This document shows positions 32,496-42,498 of a stretch of DNA of 64,000 nt, piece after piece. The notes below the pieces were generated by a model. The model saw only the letters and a program-made list of their open reading frames with translations. It did no database searches and was not told the DNA's origin. Position 1 is the stretch's first letter. The number at the start of each line of letters is the position of its first letter. The position numbers and the translations under genes were made by a program. The DNA comes from Cydia pomonella. Taxonomy: Eukaryota > Arthropoda > Insecta > Lepidoptera > Tortricidae. The stretch is taken from contig NC_084708.1 of assembly GCF_033807575.1 (NCBI RefSeq), forward strand, positions 5,542,501-5,606,500. The letters are read 5' to 3'.

Positions 32496-35411
32496 TTAAT
32501 CCCACGTTGTTTTATCATTCATGTAGTCTTGTGTGGTATAATAAGCTTTAGAAATAAGTTTACGCTTTACATGATTCTTAAATTTATTAATTGGTAACTC
32601 AGTAATATGGTTTGGAAGTTTATTATAAAATCTCACACAATTACCCATGAATGATTTTTTAATTTTATGGAGCCGAGTGAAGGGCACGGCGAGCTTATGT
32701 TTATTTCTAGTATTAATATTATGAATGTCACAATTTTTCTTAAAATCGGCAATATTTTTATGCACATACAGAATATTCTCATAAATGTATTGACAGTGCA
32801 CTGTCATGATGTCAATTTCCTTAAATTTATCTCTCAGTGAGTCTCTATGGTTCATTTTATATATTGCTCGAATAGCCCTCTTCTGCAGAACAAAAATGGT
32901 ATTTATCTCTGAAGCACCACCCCACAGTAAAATACCATATGACATAATGCTATGGAAGTAACTAAAATATACTAATCGAGCTGTTTTGACATCAGTTAAC
33001 TGACGGATTTTGCTTACTGCAAAAGCTGCAGAACTCAGTCTATTCGAAAGAGTAGCAATATGGGGACCCCACTGGAGTTTAGAATCTAAAGTTATACCAA
33101 GAAAAACTGTACTATCAACTAGTTCCAATTCCTCATCCTTCACAATGACACTTGTTTGTACATGCCTTACATTACTAGTGACAAACTTAATACATTTAGT
33201 CTTATTCTCATTTAACAATAAATTATTAACATTGAACCAATTTACTACTTTAGAAATAGCATCGTTTACATCATTGTAAGCTTGTTGCTGTCGTTTGACT
33301 TTGAAAATAAGTGAAGTGTCGTCTGCAAACAATACTATATCATGGTGGGTCTTTACAAGGAATGGCAAGTCATTTATGTAGATAAGGAACAGGAAAGGTC
33401 CCAATATTGACCCCTGTGGTACACCCATAGAGACCAATGACCCCGGTGATCGCTGTCCATTCACATCGACCCTTTGTATTCTACCATTTAAGTAGGACTT
33501 AAGTAAATCCAGTGCCGCTCCTCTAACTCCATAATAGTGTAGTTTCCTGATTAATGTTTCATGACAAACGCAGTCGAAGGCCTTAGACAAATCACAGAAG
33601 ATACCTATAGCATCTCGTGACTCCTCCCAGGCATCGAAGATATGCTTAATTAGCTCAACACCAGCATCAGTTGTCGAGCGACCCCGTGTAAAACCAAACT
33701 GCTTATTATGCATTAAATTATTGACGTTAAAATGTCGTACTAATTGAGAAAGAATTAATTTTTCAAAAATCTTACTGAACGTTGGTAGCACAGATATCGG
33801 TCTAAAGTTAGTGGGGTCAGAGTTGCTACCCGATTTAAATAAAGGAGTTATTTTACTATGTTTCATTAAATCAGGAAACTCGCCGCAATCAACACTGTTG
33901 TTAAATATAATTACTAAGTCAGGCGCTATAATTTCTACTAAGGATTTGACAGCATGGACAGAGACTCCCCAGAGGTCATTCGTTTTTTTGACATTAACCG
34001 AATTAAACGCCTTTACTACATCGGAGGTACAAACACGTTCAAAATGAAAATCTCCGCAACACTCTGGAGCGTTATCTTTTAATAGAGTAACAGCAGATGA
34101 GGGTGATGAATTTAAATCCTTAGTTGTGAAAACTGGTACGTCAGTGAAAAAAATTTCAAATTCTGTAGCTACTTCTAAATTGGAATCTATAATTTTGTTA
34201 TCAATATTTAGTTTAAAATCATTCACTCTGTGTTTCGAGCGACCAGTCTCCACATTGATTACTTTCCAGGTTGCTTTAATAATGTTGGTACTATTTTTTA
34301 TTCTTTGACTTAGATAATTTCGCTTAGCTATATGACAATCTATTTTAAACTTTTTCGAATATTGCTTGACATGTTCTTTAAATTCATCACTCGTGTTAAA
34401 CCGCCGTTCCTCATACAAGGCATACAGTGCACGTCTTCGTTGATGTAAGTCCGCAGTAGCCCACTCACTAAAAACTGATGCACCACTAACTACGACCGAT
34501 TTTGAAGTAAATATCGCATTATAATGATCCATAAAAGTGTGAAAGAATGAATTATACATACTATTTGGACCCATATCGGAAGACAAAAAGGGTAGCGCCT
34601 GAACTAAACTTTGCTTCATTCTTTCTACGCGGTCCGAGGTTACTGGTACAAAAGTTATTTGTTTTCTCAAAGTATTTTTCCTTAATGTCTCAAATACCAT
34701 TAATTGACCTAAGTGGTCTGATTCTAAATTACTGATAACTTTTTTAGTAATAGGAACAATATCAGTGAAAATATTATCTATACAGGTTGCACTAGTAGCA
34801 GTCACTCTAGTAGGCTCCATAAACATGTGGTTGAGATTACCAGATTTGAATAGATTCAACAATCTACAAGACATTGTTGAATTTTCCAAAATATTTACAT
34901 TAAAGTCGCCGCATATAAATAATTTCTTACTAGAAGATGATATTTTAAGTAGCACAGAATCCATTACACTTTCAAATATTTCAAAATTACTTAATGGCGG
35001 CCTATACACACAGACAACAATAAATTGCTCCAATTCTACTGCACTTAGTTCTATAGTCCGTTCAACAGACATGGATACAATATCCTTACGTTCCTTAAAT
35101 TTTAACTGACTATTTAATATAATTAACGACCCACCATGTATGGAACTAATTCTGGTGAACGAACTTCCCACCTGATGATTATTAAATTGAGGCATTAATT
35201 CATTATTTGTTAACCAATGTTCAGTAATACATAAAATATCAACATAAAAATCGTTCATAAAAAGTTCAATCTGTAAATCTTTTCCTCTAATACATTGAAT
35301 GTTTTGATGCACCAGGTGGATATACTTTCCATGTTTACAGTATTTTTCATTATATTTATTTAAAACTAAATTGCCAGAGACAGAATCTTTTGTCTTAACA
35401 GCTAGTTTAAA
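32496..35411 (-). CDS. LINE ORF2: endonuclease-reverse transcriptase
   Basis: Frame of 971 codons open from 35,411, directly after a TGA. Counting from the GTG at 35,312: HQNIQ with the conserved Asn at 4; TEHW at 30-33; GDFN at 135-138; CIDN at 177-180; SDH at 198-200. These are the catalytic blocks of apurinic-type endonucleases. RT motifs follow: FRPISVLP near 503, CDLSKAFD at 573-580, MGVPQGSILGP near 629, FADD at 662-665. The C-terminal NTRNKHKLAVP...YNKLP region is typical of CR1/Jockey-supergroup ends. Product: nicks target DNA and reverse-transcribes the element RNA. There is no ATG before the first endonuclease motif; the first in-frame ATG (35,258) would remove the conserved Asn. 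Expression by -1 frameshift from ORF1 is therefore inferred. No internal stop or frameshift. Confidence 0.9.
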   Translation of the reverse strand, partial: FKLAVKTKDSVSGNLVLNKYNEKYCKHGKYIHLVHQNIQCIRGKDLQIELFMNDFYVDILCITEHWLTNNELMPQFNNHQVGSSFTRISSIHGGSLIILNSQLKFKERKDIVSMSVERTIELSAVELEQFIVVCVYRPPLSNFEIFESVMDSVLLKISSSSKKLFICGDFNVNILENSTMSCRLLNLFKSGNLNHMFMEPTRVTATSATCIDNIFTDIVPITKKVISNLESDHLGQLMVFETLRKNTLRKQITFVPVTSDRVERMKQSLVQALPFLSSDMGPNSMYNSFFHTFMDHYNAIFTSKSVVVSGASVFSEWATADLHQRRRALYALYEERRFNTSDEFKEHVKQYSKKFKIDCHIAKRNYLSQRIKNSTNIIKATWKVINVETGRSKHRVNDFKLNIDNKIIDSNLEVATEFEIFFTDVPVFTTKDLNSSPSSAVTLLKDNAPECCGDFHFERVCTSDVVKAFNSVNVKKTNDLWGVSVHAVKSLVEIIAPDLVIIFNNSVDCGEFPDLMKHSKITPLFKSGSNSDPTNFRPISVLPTFSKIFEKLILSQLVRHFNVNNLMHNKQFGFTRGRSTTDAGVELIKHIFDAWEESRDAIGIFCDLSKAFDCVCHETLIRKLHYYGVRGAALDLLKSYLNGRIQRVDVNGQRSPGSLVSMGVPQGSILGPFLFLIYINDLPFLVKTHHDIVLFADDTSLIFKVKRQQQAYNDVNDAISKVVNWFNVNNLLLNENKTKCIKFVTSNVRHVQTSVIVKDEELELVDSTVFLGITLDSKLQWGPHIATLSNRLSSAAFAVSKIRQLTDVKTARLVYFSYFHSIMSYGILLWGGASEINTIFVLQKRAIRAIYKMNHRDSLRDKFKEIDIMTVHCQYIYENILYVHKNIADFKKNCDIHNINTRNKHKLAVPFTRLHKIKKSFMGNCVRFYNKLPNHITELPINKFKNHVKRKLISKAYYTTQDYMNDKTTWD

Positions 35412-36979
35412 TCATTGGTTATGACTGGAACCAATTCCAAGCTCACACTGGGCTGCTCAATAGGAGCAGAGTTGTCTGCCAAATTCTTGGCAGAAATGTC
35501 AAGTAAATAGGATAGCGATAAAGCTATTTGTCTCTTGTAATAATTTGAAAGGTAACACTTACCTTTAGTCAATAACACCATAGGCATATGGTATTTACTA
35601 ACAAATTTGTTAGTGTCAATTATGATAAACTTACTACTATATGTACAAAGATTATATAGAGATATATTCAACTTATGTCTAATGTTATTTTCTGCCTCTG
35701 ACATTTGCTCACAATAGGGGAATGTGAAAATAATAATTTCATGCACTGCAAGTGAATTTAACTGTTCAAAGTATTTAAGTAAATTATTTTTGTTCACATT
35801 TCCCCTATTACCCATAAGAATTAGCAGTGTTGTCTTAGAATTAATATTACTGTCATTTAAAATTTGTTTTAAGATATTTTCAAAGCTACTGTGAGGCAGA
35901 CAATTGCTGATTGTACTAAGTCCCTTTAGGTGATAGTTTAAAAATGAGCTCATATTGCTCCCAATTTCATCACAATACATAATAATATTAGGTTTAGGTG
36001 TGCTTTGTTGTGGAGTGTGGAAGGAGCTATTATCATTTATTTGCTGTTGTGGTAAACTGTCACACAGGCTTGGATCGAGTACACTGGTCAACAAATGTCC
36101 AGTCGCTTGCTTACATGCACATGACTGGGCATTGGTCAGCGACTCAAACCGCTCTGAATTGTGCTTAATCTGGGATATTAAATCATCCATGGCTAAAGAA
36201 TATTCATTAATCACCTTTTTCGAACTCTCATTTATTGTTTCTAGGGATTGTATAGAATCCTCCAAACTCTGAACTTTTGATTTTAAAATCTGTGTGTCAG
36301 TTTCATACTGTAGTTTACTATGTTCTAATTGAACAGAATACAAGTCTAACTTATCCACTAAATTAACATTAATTTTACAAAATCTCAATTTCTTAAAAAA
36401 CAATTTATTCATTTTTGATAATCTCTGGTTTTTTTTAATCATTCTATTTAATTTAATATATTTTTTGAGTTTGTTTCCGCTGCAATTTACTAGTCTTGTG
36501 GTGGATTCATTGATTAAATCTATACTAACAACAGGGTTTTCAATTGGAGCGGCAACCAACTGTGAGTCGGGCCGGACCAGTTCCTCGAATAAGTTTTGAG
36601 TGTGTCCCGCTGCAGCAATATTTTGGGCCTCCTGTAGCTCGTAGATTTGCTCGTGGGCGTCGTGCAGTGCTCTCTCTAATGAGTTGATGTCTGTCAAGGC
36701 CTGTTCATATGCTGCACTACACTCAGTAAACTTGTCAACCGTCTCCTGGAGCCGGGCCCGCTCTGAATTTATATCATTGTAAACATTTTCTAAAGAACAT
36801 AGTTCCTTCTTTAACTTCTCTATACTATTAAGTGATAATAATAGTTCCTTTTCACTATCCTCTCTTTCACTAAGCAATTGAGCACACAATTCCTTGGATT
36901 TTTTTAATTCCAGCAAGGTAATTTGGAGTTTGTCAGCCTCCTGCTGGCGAACCGCTGCAGCTGCTCTGCGAGTTAGCAT
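35402..36979 (-). CDS. LINE ORF1: coiled-coil protein with SGNH-like C-terminus
   Basis: 525 codons from the ATG at 36,979 (an in-frame TAA lies at 36,994-36,992) to TAG at 35,402. Residues about 10-120 are rich in Leu, Glu and Lys with heptad-like spacing, indicating a coiled coil; a second helical, Lys-rich part covers 165-280. Residues 330-490 resemble the esterase-like (SGNH) domain described for some CR1-type ORF1 proteins: MYCDEIG near 334-340, LMGNRGNVN near 388-396, then FTFPYCEQ and FIIIDTNKF. The usual Ser block GDS reads CDE here, so esterase activity is doubtful. Likely role: binding element RNA and forming the retrotransposition particle. Its last codons, TTA AAC TAG, form the proposed slippery site. 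Confidence 0.85.
   Translation of the reverse strand: MLTRRAAAAVRQQEADKLQITLLELKKSKELCAQLLSEREDSEKELLLSLNSIEKLKKELCSLENVYNDINSERARLQETVDKFTECSAAYEQALTDINSLERALHDAHEQIYELQEAQNIAAAGHTQNLFEELVRPDSQLVAAPIENPVVSIDLINESTTRLVNCSGNKLKKYIKLNRMIKKNQRLSKMNKLFFKKLRFCKINVNLVDKLDLYSVQLEHSKLQYETDTQILKSKVQSLEDSIQSLETINESSKKVINEYSLAMDDLISQIKHNSERFESLTNAQSCACKQATGHLLTSVLDPSLCDSLPQQQINDNSSFHTPQQSTPKPNIIMYCDEIGSNMSSFLNYHLKGLSTISNCLPHSSFENILKQILNDSNINSKTTLLILMGNRGNVNKNNLLKYFEQLNSLAVHEIIIFTFPYCEQMSEAENNIRHKLNISLYNLCTYSSKFIIIDTNKFVSKYHMPMVLLTKGKCYLSNYYKRQIALSLSYLLDISAKNLADNSAPIEQPSVSLELVPVITNDLN
35405..35411 (-). promoter_or_regulatory. Candidate -1 ribosomal frameshift site TTTAAAC
   Basis: In ORF1 frame the bases are T TTA AAC followed at once by TAG. 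This fits X XXY YYZ, one of the most efficient known -1 slippery heptamers. After a -1 slip the codons become TTT AAA CTA GCT, which is the ORF2 frame. ORF2's frame opens exactly here (TGA at 35,414-35,412 precedes). Nine bases 3' of the heptamer a weak stem AGACA/TGTCT (35,395-35,391 with 35,382-35,378) can form. A stronger pseudoknot was not found by eye. Confidence 0.65.
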
Positions 36980-37430
36980 TATAAATGTATTTTATAGTAG
37001 GATAGACCCAAACCAAACCAGGGAATTGCTTACTCAAGCTAAGCGATATTACGAGCGTACTTACATGAAATAGTGACGTTTCACTATGCCTACACTGTGT
37101 TCTGACTCTGTACAATGATTTACTACGCTGTAATACAAACAAAATTGGTAATAAATAGCGATAAAAACATAGAAAATATACCGAGACGAACACAAATTTA
37201 AATTTATAACCTACAACGGCTACAAATTTAAGATATTACAAGACACTTGTAAACGTCACTAAAGCACTTCACTTATTATGTATACATTAAAATTAACACT
37301 AAAACTATTTAATTCACACCAAAATGGCTTAATATTACATGAAATATAATTAAATATAGAATAATTAAAAGGGACCTAGCAAAATCAGCTGCTGATTCTT
37401 TGACAGCCAGGGTTGCCATTTCAGAATGAA
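36980..37430 (-). promoter_or_regulatory. LINE 5' UTR / internal promoter region (inferred)
   Basis: The stretch upstream of ORF1 would hold the 5' UTR and internal promoter. The outer edge is not defined: ATGGCAACCCTGGCTGTCAA on the minus strand near 37,420-37,400 looks like the last element-like sequence, but no duplication marks the end. Confidence 0.4.
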
Positions 37431-37551
37431 ACGAAGAAATGAGAACAATACTGGTGAGTGAAATATGAGGTCATTTATTCATCGCGTCAGTTCTATTTTT
37501 AAATTCTAGACTTTGTGCATCGCACTTTTGCGTTTGTGTGAAAATGTCAAA

Positions 37552-37665
37552 TCATAGTAGTCATGTCTATATATATCGATACGGACAAAATGCCAAATAT
37601 ATGTATGTACTAACTTAATATCGGGCTATAAGGTTCGTATCGATGTTTTCAGACGTGACTGCCCA
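37552..37665. repeat. Palindromic repeat beside the LINE
   Basis: ATCGATACGGACAAAATGCC (37,577) is inverted relative to TTCGTATCGATGTTTTCAGA (37,637), and the complement of the former also occurs left of the LINE at 32,065-32,110 (TGGCACTTTGTCCGTATCGA). The LINE may have inserted into or between such repeats. Confidence 0.5.
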
Positions 37666-37799
37666 AACAGAGCTGAAAATTGTGTGCCTCCCTTTCCAAA
37701 CATGGGGCAGAACAGAAAATATTCGAATCACATTAGATATTTAATGTTAAATAAAAATGAATACTTAATTGTATAGGATATGAATAATATGATTAAATG

Positions 37800-37978
37800 G
37801 AAATTTCATGTAATTTAATTATTATTATTTATTTATTTTATGTTTTGGTTATTATTTATTATTTGAATATATCTGTAGGATGTAGGCACTAACTCCTAGA
37901 TTTAAGTACTTACTTGGTAACATTAACAATTTTATGGACCCAGAGTCTAAAATAAATACATTGAATTGAATCACTTTG
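37800..37978 (+). mobile_element. LINE 3'-end fragment with TTGAATTGAA tail
   Basis: ACTTACTTGGTAACATTAAC, TTATGGACCCAGAGTCTAAA and AATAAATACATTGAATTGAA. The tail type fits CR1/Jockey-supergroup elements. It is not the same 3' UTR as the complete LINE at 32-37 kb. Confidence 0.6.
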
Positions 37979-38404
37979 CGCCGTCGGAAAGTATCTGAAA
38001 TTGCGGAATATTCACATGGAAACATTTCGCAAACTTCTCATATCTTGCATGGAAATATAAATTTTCCATTTCAGTAAAGAAATGATCCCTTGTTTCCTGT
38101 AAAATTTTCCTGACATTTGCTACAACTATTCAACCTTTTTTTAAACTTTCCGCAATTTGCACATCAGGGCGATTTTGGAATTTCGAGCGCCCAATTTTGT
38201 GTGGCTCCCTGCCATTCTATCTCCACTACAAGGCATTTAAATTCTACTAATAGAATTGAAAACGAGTGGTGACTACCGCTAGATTCGGAATTTATATCGC
38301 TCGTATTCCAAAAATTTCGCCGTTTTCCACAGATTTTCTAGTGACGAAATCCAGCGCACGAAATTAAAAAATCGGCCTAGCTAAAATATAGTTGTTATTA
38401 AGCA

Positions 38405-38429
38405 TTCTCTCTCTCTCTCTCTCTCTCTT
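38405..38429. repeat. (CT)n microsatellite
   Basis: About 12 CT dinucleotides in a row. Confidence 0.95.
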
Positions 38430-38759
38430 CATTCTTGGCTAAATTAAGCATCCTACAACAAAACGCAAATAAAAACAAACCTATTGAACGGTAAATATTT
38501 TCCTTCTCCGATCATGCGTTACTAGTACTTAGTATATACCATCTCGAGTAAACGCAGCTACATCGGTACTCCATTATCACGACGCGAAAGGTTAAGGTTG
38601 ACTTACGTAAGCCGATGGAAGCTGATCGGGAAATTGTAGTTGAAAACGAGTAGATATAGTTGGAACTTTGGGCCTACGTTTAGATGTAGCAGTTGCCATA
38701 TTTTCCAGAAGTTCCTTTTAGTATTCTGAGAACTATGTCCCAATACCCGCTTTTGTAGT

Positions 38760-38990
38760 CATGTACCTACTATTGTTTGACACTCCAAGGATTAAATCGG
38801 TTGGAGGTAATCGGAAACATGGTCGCCCTAAATTTACTTGGCGCCGTTCCGTGGAGCAAGAGTTGGGTGTATTGGGGATGGGGTGGGAGGAGGTTACCCA
38901 AGCTGCCCAGGACTGGAATCAGTGGAAGAAAATGGTTCGAGCCCTACACCCCAGCAGGGGGTAACAGGATGGAAAGAAGAAGAAGAGGAG
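38760..38990 (+). pseudogene. RTE-like LINE C-terminus
   Basis: The frame gives VGGNRKHGRPKFTWRRSVEQ, then ELGVLGMGWEEVTQAAQDWN, QWKKMVRALHPSRG and a stop, followed by GGAAAGAAGAAGAAGAGGAG. 'GRPK.TW...V...' and 'A.D...W...V.AL.PSRG' are typical of the last residues of RTE-like LINE proteins. The polymerase is missing, so it is a truncated copy. Confidence 0.75.
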
Positions 38991-39186
38991 GTAACGTACT
39001 TTGGAGCAACTTCGTAAGAGGAATGATTTTGAAAATCACTATTATTTATTAAACTAGAAGCCCTTTCTATTGTTGCAACTTTAGCAAGATGCCTTAATAA
39101 GCGTGTCAGTAGCGTGAGTATTGTCAAAGTGTAATTAAAATGCTTCTAGTAGAGATGAGTAGTGATGAAGAATACCCAGTTATAAA

Positions 39187-39385
39187 GGCTTTATCTATCC
39201 CGGAAAAGAGAAAAGGCACCGGTCGCGCCCTAGCTACGTGGTGAACAACCGTATCCAAAGACCTGGAACGGGATCAGCTGGACAGACAGACAACCCAAGA
39301 CAAGTGCTTCTGGCACCTAAGGACAAAGAGGGCCGACTTCAAATGAAGGGATAAGGCTAGGAAGAAGAAGAAGAAGAAGAATGTG
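39187..39385 (+). pseudogene. LINE C-terminus, decayed, with (GAA)n tail
   Basis: The frame gives GTGRALATW, an in-frame TGA, then TTVSKDLERDQLDRQTTQD, KCFWHLRTKRADFK and a stop, then (GAAGAAGAA). This is the same type of protein end as at 38.8 kb but another subfamily. The stop shows that it is dead. Confidence 0.6.
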
Positions 39386-40215
39386 CTTAGTTTCTTCAAA
39401 ATTACCCCTCTGTCGAAGTGATCCCCATTGAACCTTGGCGGTTGGAATTATCAGCCAACCTTCTGATAATTCCAACTGCTTCTAACTCCAGGGATTTTTA
39501 CAAGTGCCTTGCCAATCGCGTACCTACACTAAGTACTTTTATGAAGAATCCTAATAGGTCTCTCAAGACATTCCACAGTCGTATAAGTAGTGTTAGCGGA
39601 AGGAATTTCTTCTGAAGCCGCAAAGTGCAGTCATTTTGCTGTCAACTCTATCACATTTGCGCAGCAACTTGTTTCCCGACTAATTTTCCATTGAGGTACC
39701 TGTTTGTGAACACGAATGAACTTATATTATGAAAAGTCAAGTAATCTGAATCGAAACGCATGCTTCTACTCATCTGATACTAACCCATATAGAATCATAC
39801 CTCGCACTCGAGAGTGAATTTTGCGGGATTATAAGTTAGTAGCGTTTGCAAATAAACTGATAACTGACCTAGAACCAGTACGCTATTATAATGAAAACAC
39901 TAAAACAAATTAAGCGAATGTCTTGTTCACGTTATTGATTATCTGCAAATTGGAATCCCGCATCATTATTTATCGATTAGCCTAGCCTGTCTAGATTGTC
40001 TAGGCGAGCCAATTTTATTGATACACAATTTACGAGCTAAGCTAGACATTGGCACAATTCCATACAAGTTTCAGGTATTGGTCTTATTATTACAATATTT
40101 ACTTAAGACGAAACGAAGATCCTGGCGCATGAAAATGCGGATAGAAGAGGAAGAAAATAACGGAGGCAAAGGAAAAGAAGAAGAAGAAGTAAGTGGAGGA
40201 CCCGCGCGATATCAC

Positions 40216-40395
40216 CTTCATACAAACGTAGTCCTCATTTTCCTCTCTAAATAGTATTATTATTGAAAATATTTTGACACAATTTGTGGCATATCAATCA
40301 CATCTATACCCCTACGTTTGATTTTTTCGAATTTTTAATTATTATAAAAGTAAGAAGCATTTAAAAATGGCATGAGAATTGTTTTTCACTCGTAA
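40216..40395 (+). repeat. Dispersed repeat U, copy 2
   Basis: TTCATACAAACGTAGTCCTC ... AATTATTATAAAAGTAAG ... CATTTAAAAATGG, diverged from 31,386-31,570. A purine-rich (GAAGAA) stretch just upstream at 40,140-40,190 may be the tail of another LINE end. Confidence 0.55.
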
Positions 40396-40506
40396 TTGTT
40401 AAACTCTCTAAAAAAAGTCTAACGTCCCGTAGCTATGGTTAACATACATCAAATTACGTAAAAATATTTTCCATAACGTTAAAATCGAAGTCAATAATTA
40501 AGTAGG

Positions 40507-40815
40507 TATATTCTTTATTCAAATCGTCAAATTTTACAAATATCATCTTAATCTAAATATCAGAGCAATTTATTGATGCAGTTATTATTGTTCACAAAAA
40601 AAACATTGAATAATTATAGATATGGTAAACTTAATAATAAAAATTTCACAAAAGGATCGTCAAACACCAAAATTGTATAAAAATACTAGTCTAGAAACTT
40701 TCTAGAATAAAATCTAAATGTCATAAAATACGGTATATTATACATTGAATTATCAATTTCAACATTATTAACATAACAATAAATAATTCATTATTTACAA
40801 TCATACTTAATCGTC
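40507..40815 (-). mobile_element. 5'-truncated relative of the complete LINE (3' UTR only)
   Basis: TCTTTATTCAAATCG, TAATCTAAATATCAGAGCAA, CTAGTCTAGAAACTTTCTAG and AATAAATAATTCATTATTTA follow the order of the 3' UTR of the complete element (32,140-32,500) with moderate divergence. It ends about where that ORF2 stop would be. Same orientation as the complete copy, 3-8 kb away. Confidence 0.8.
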
Positions 40816-40862
40816 TCTTTTATAGATAGATATATGATATGAGCCTTTCATATACAGTGCAT

Positions 40863-41013
40863 GTACGGTCAACCAATTTGATTCCTAGGCCACTATAGAA
40901 CCATGTCTTAATGACTTCTACGATAGTGCTTATTGAGTGATGCATGTCATGTATAGACTAGTTAAAGCGACAAGGTTCTATAGTGGCCTAGGATTCAAAT
41001 TGGTTGACTGTAC
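40863..41013. mobile_element. 150-bp MITE with about 38-bp inverted repeats
   Basis: TACGGTCAACCAATTTGATT then CCTAGGCCACTATAGAACC on the left. The complement of the right end is TACAGTCAACCAATTTGAAT then CCTAGGCCACTATAGAACC. TA at both outer edges fits a Tc1/mariner-derived MITE. Confidence 0.85.
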
Positions 41014-41029
41014 ACCTGCAACGGTAAAA

Positions 41030-42230
41030 TCTTAGAGAAACAAATTCAAAATATTGTACCTACACAGCACCTACTTAAGTAACCCAATATTCATATGCAA
41101 ATAAATCATTCCTTAATTCATTAATTCAATCATTTTATATATTTTAGGCAGTTTAACTACTCCTACGCGGAAGAAGTCACAGGTAGAGGCTATTCATAAG
41201 CATATAGAAATAAGTATCTAAGCTTAGAGTACTCACTCTGAACATAGATATAAATCCATTTATAATAAGTTTTTAGCGATCTTTGCGAATATGTATTTGT
41301 TATAAGATTTATGCTTAATAAGTATTAAGTTTGTAACGAGTTTTAAACTTAATAATAACAGTACCTTCCATACCACTTATTATTTATTAATTTATTAAGA
41401 AAGGCCACGGATGTATGGAGTGAGTAGTCTAAGCTTGTACATACTTGTTTCTCTATGTAAATATAATACAATAATTTTGTTATTTTTATTTATTTGTATT
41501 TTCTTGGTTATTATCTAATTCTTTTAACTTCGCCTACGTAGAATAATGATTTCCGCGATAAAGATATGAAGGAAGAAGGGAAGAAGATATATCCTATGTT
41601 CTTCCCCGGGAATCAAATTATCTCCATTCTTATTATTATCTTCATCAGTTCAGCGATTCAAGTAACAGACAGACAGAGTTCCCATTTATAATAATATTAT
41701 TTGTAGGAATTTGCTGAACAATTGCATTAGAAATAATAGAGAACTATATGCAATAAAAAAAATAAAGCGTAGCTAATCAGGCGTAATTGACTTATTTATT
41801 CCAATTGTGTAACTTTAATTTGTACAGTTTCGTAAAACAAGCCGATAACCTTCTTTAAAGTCGCTTAATAAAAGGCATGTAAAAGATAATAATGCAAATT
41901 GGTCCGATAGTGGCTGACGAATTGAATAAGAAATTTCACTTTCTCCAGGGCGCCAGTGAGCGAGAAAGGTATTAATTGGTTTTCTCTTTTTTGTTGTCAG
42001 TGTTAGTGGTATAACGTCTTATAATGGTATCATATTAAATTGAACTACTTAGAATAGTTATCTTAGGTAATTAGACTACTAGATTAGGGCATTAGATTAT
42101 TAGGTAATTAGAGTTCATACATCCTGCAATCGAATTCCTTCTATATTTCATTCATTCATATTTTATGGAATTGAGATAGTTATGTTATTTTATATTGCTA
42201 GTCACTTGTAAGTTACTTTCAGACTGGGCC
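41030..42230. other. Non-coding stretch
   Basis: AT-rich with no gene or repeat I can support. Confidence 0.45.
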
Positions 42231-42234
42231 CTAT

Positions 42235-42498
42235 CGGGCCCGATTCGAAGAATGATGAGGACACGTTTAAGATCTTTAAAAGATCGATAACTAAACGGCA
42301 TGTCAAATTTGACGTTTATTTCGATTCCGCTGTGATCCCAATAAGATCTATCTACGATATTTCTAACGTCAAAGTGACATTGGTTGCTCGAATCGAGCTG
42401 CTTCTGTCAATTATACGACATACAAACGATATATAAATGAGAACTTATCTAAACCAGAACTTATCGTTATCGTATTTCATTCTTCGAATTGGGCCGGG
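42235..42498. mobile_element. 264-bp MITE with GGGCCCGATTCGAAGAATGA ends
   Basis: The left GGGCCCGATTCGAAGAATGA and the complement of the right end (CCCGGCCCAATTCGAAGAAT) are inverted repeats. Inner AGATCTTTAAAAGATC and AACGTCAAAGTGACA stretches are partly palindromic. A partial relative starts at 53,240 (CGCCCCGATTCTAAC). Confidence 0.75.

Larger units (their letters stand above)
32129..37430 (-). mobile_element. Apparently complete APE-type non-LTR retrotransposon (CR1/Jockey supergroup)
   Basis: Read on the minus strand: a 5' UTR (from about 37,430, edge uncertain) to 36,980, ORF1 36,979-35,402, ORF2 35,411-32,496, and a 3' UTR to a TTTGAATTGAATTTGAATTG tail at about 32,150-32,129. Such short TTGAA-type tails instead of poly-A fit the CR1/Jockey supergroup. 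Both frames are uninterrupted, so it may be young or still active. The protein motifs support an element with an apurinic-type endonuclease, a reverse transcriptase and an ORF1 with a coiled coil. A Daphne- or CR1-like placement is my best guess. No clear target-site duplication could be found. Confidence 0.9.

Noticed and set aside
35256..35258. ATG at 35,258 as the start of LINE ORF2
   Set aside because: Starting there would remove the conserved first endonuclease motif (HQNIQ), so translation probably begins upstream in the -1 frame.
35378..35395. Strong pseudoknot downstream of the slippery site
   Set aside because: By eye only a weak 5-bp stem is visible; a stronger structure cannot be claimed without folding software.
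36933..37193. 86-codon minus-strand frame overlapping ORF1 start
   Set aside because: It lies in another frame over the LINE 5' UTR and ORF1 start and has no motif.
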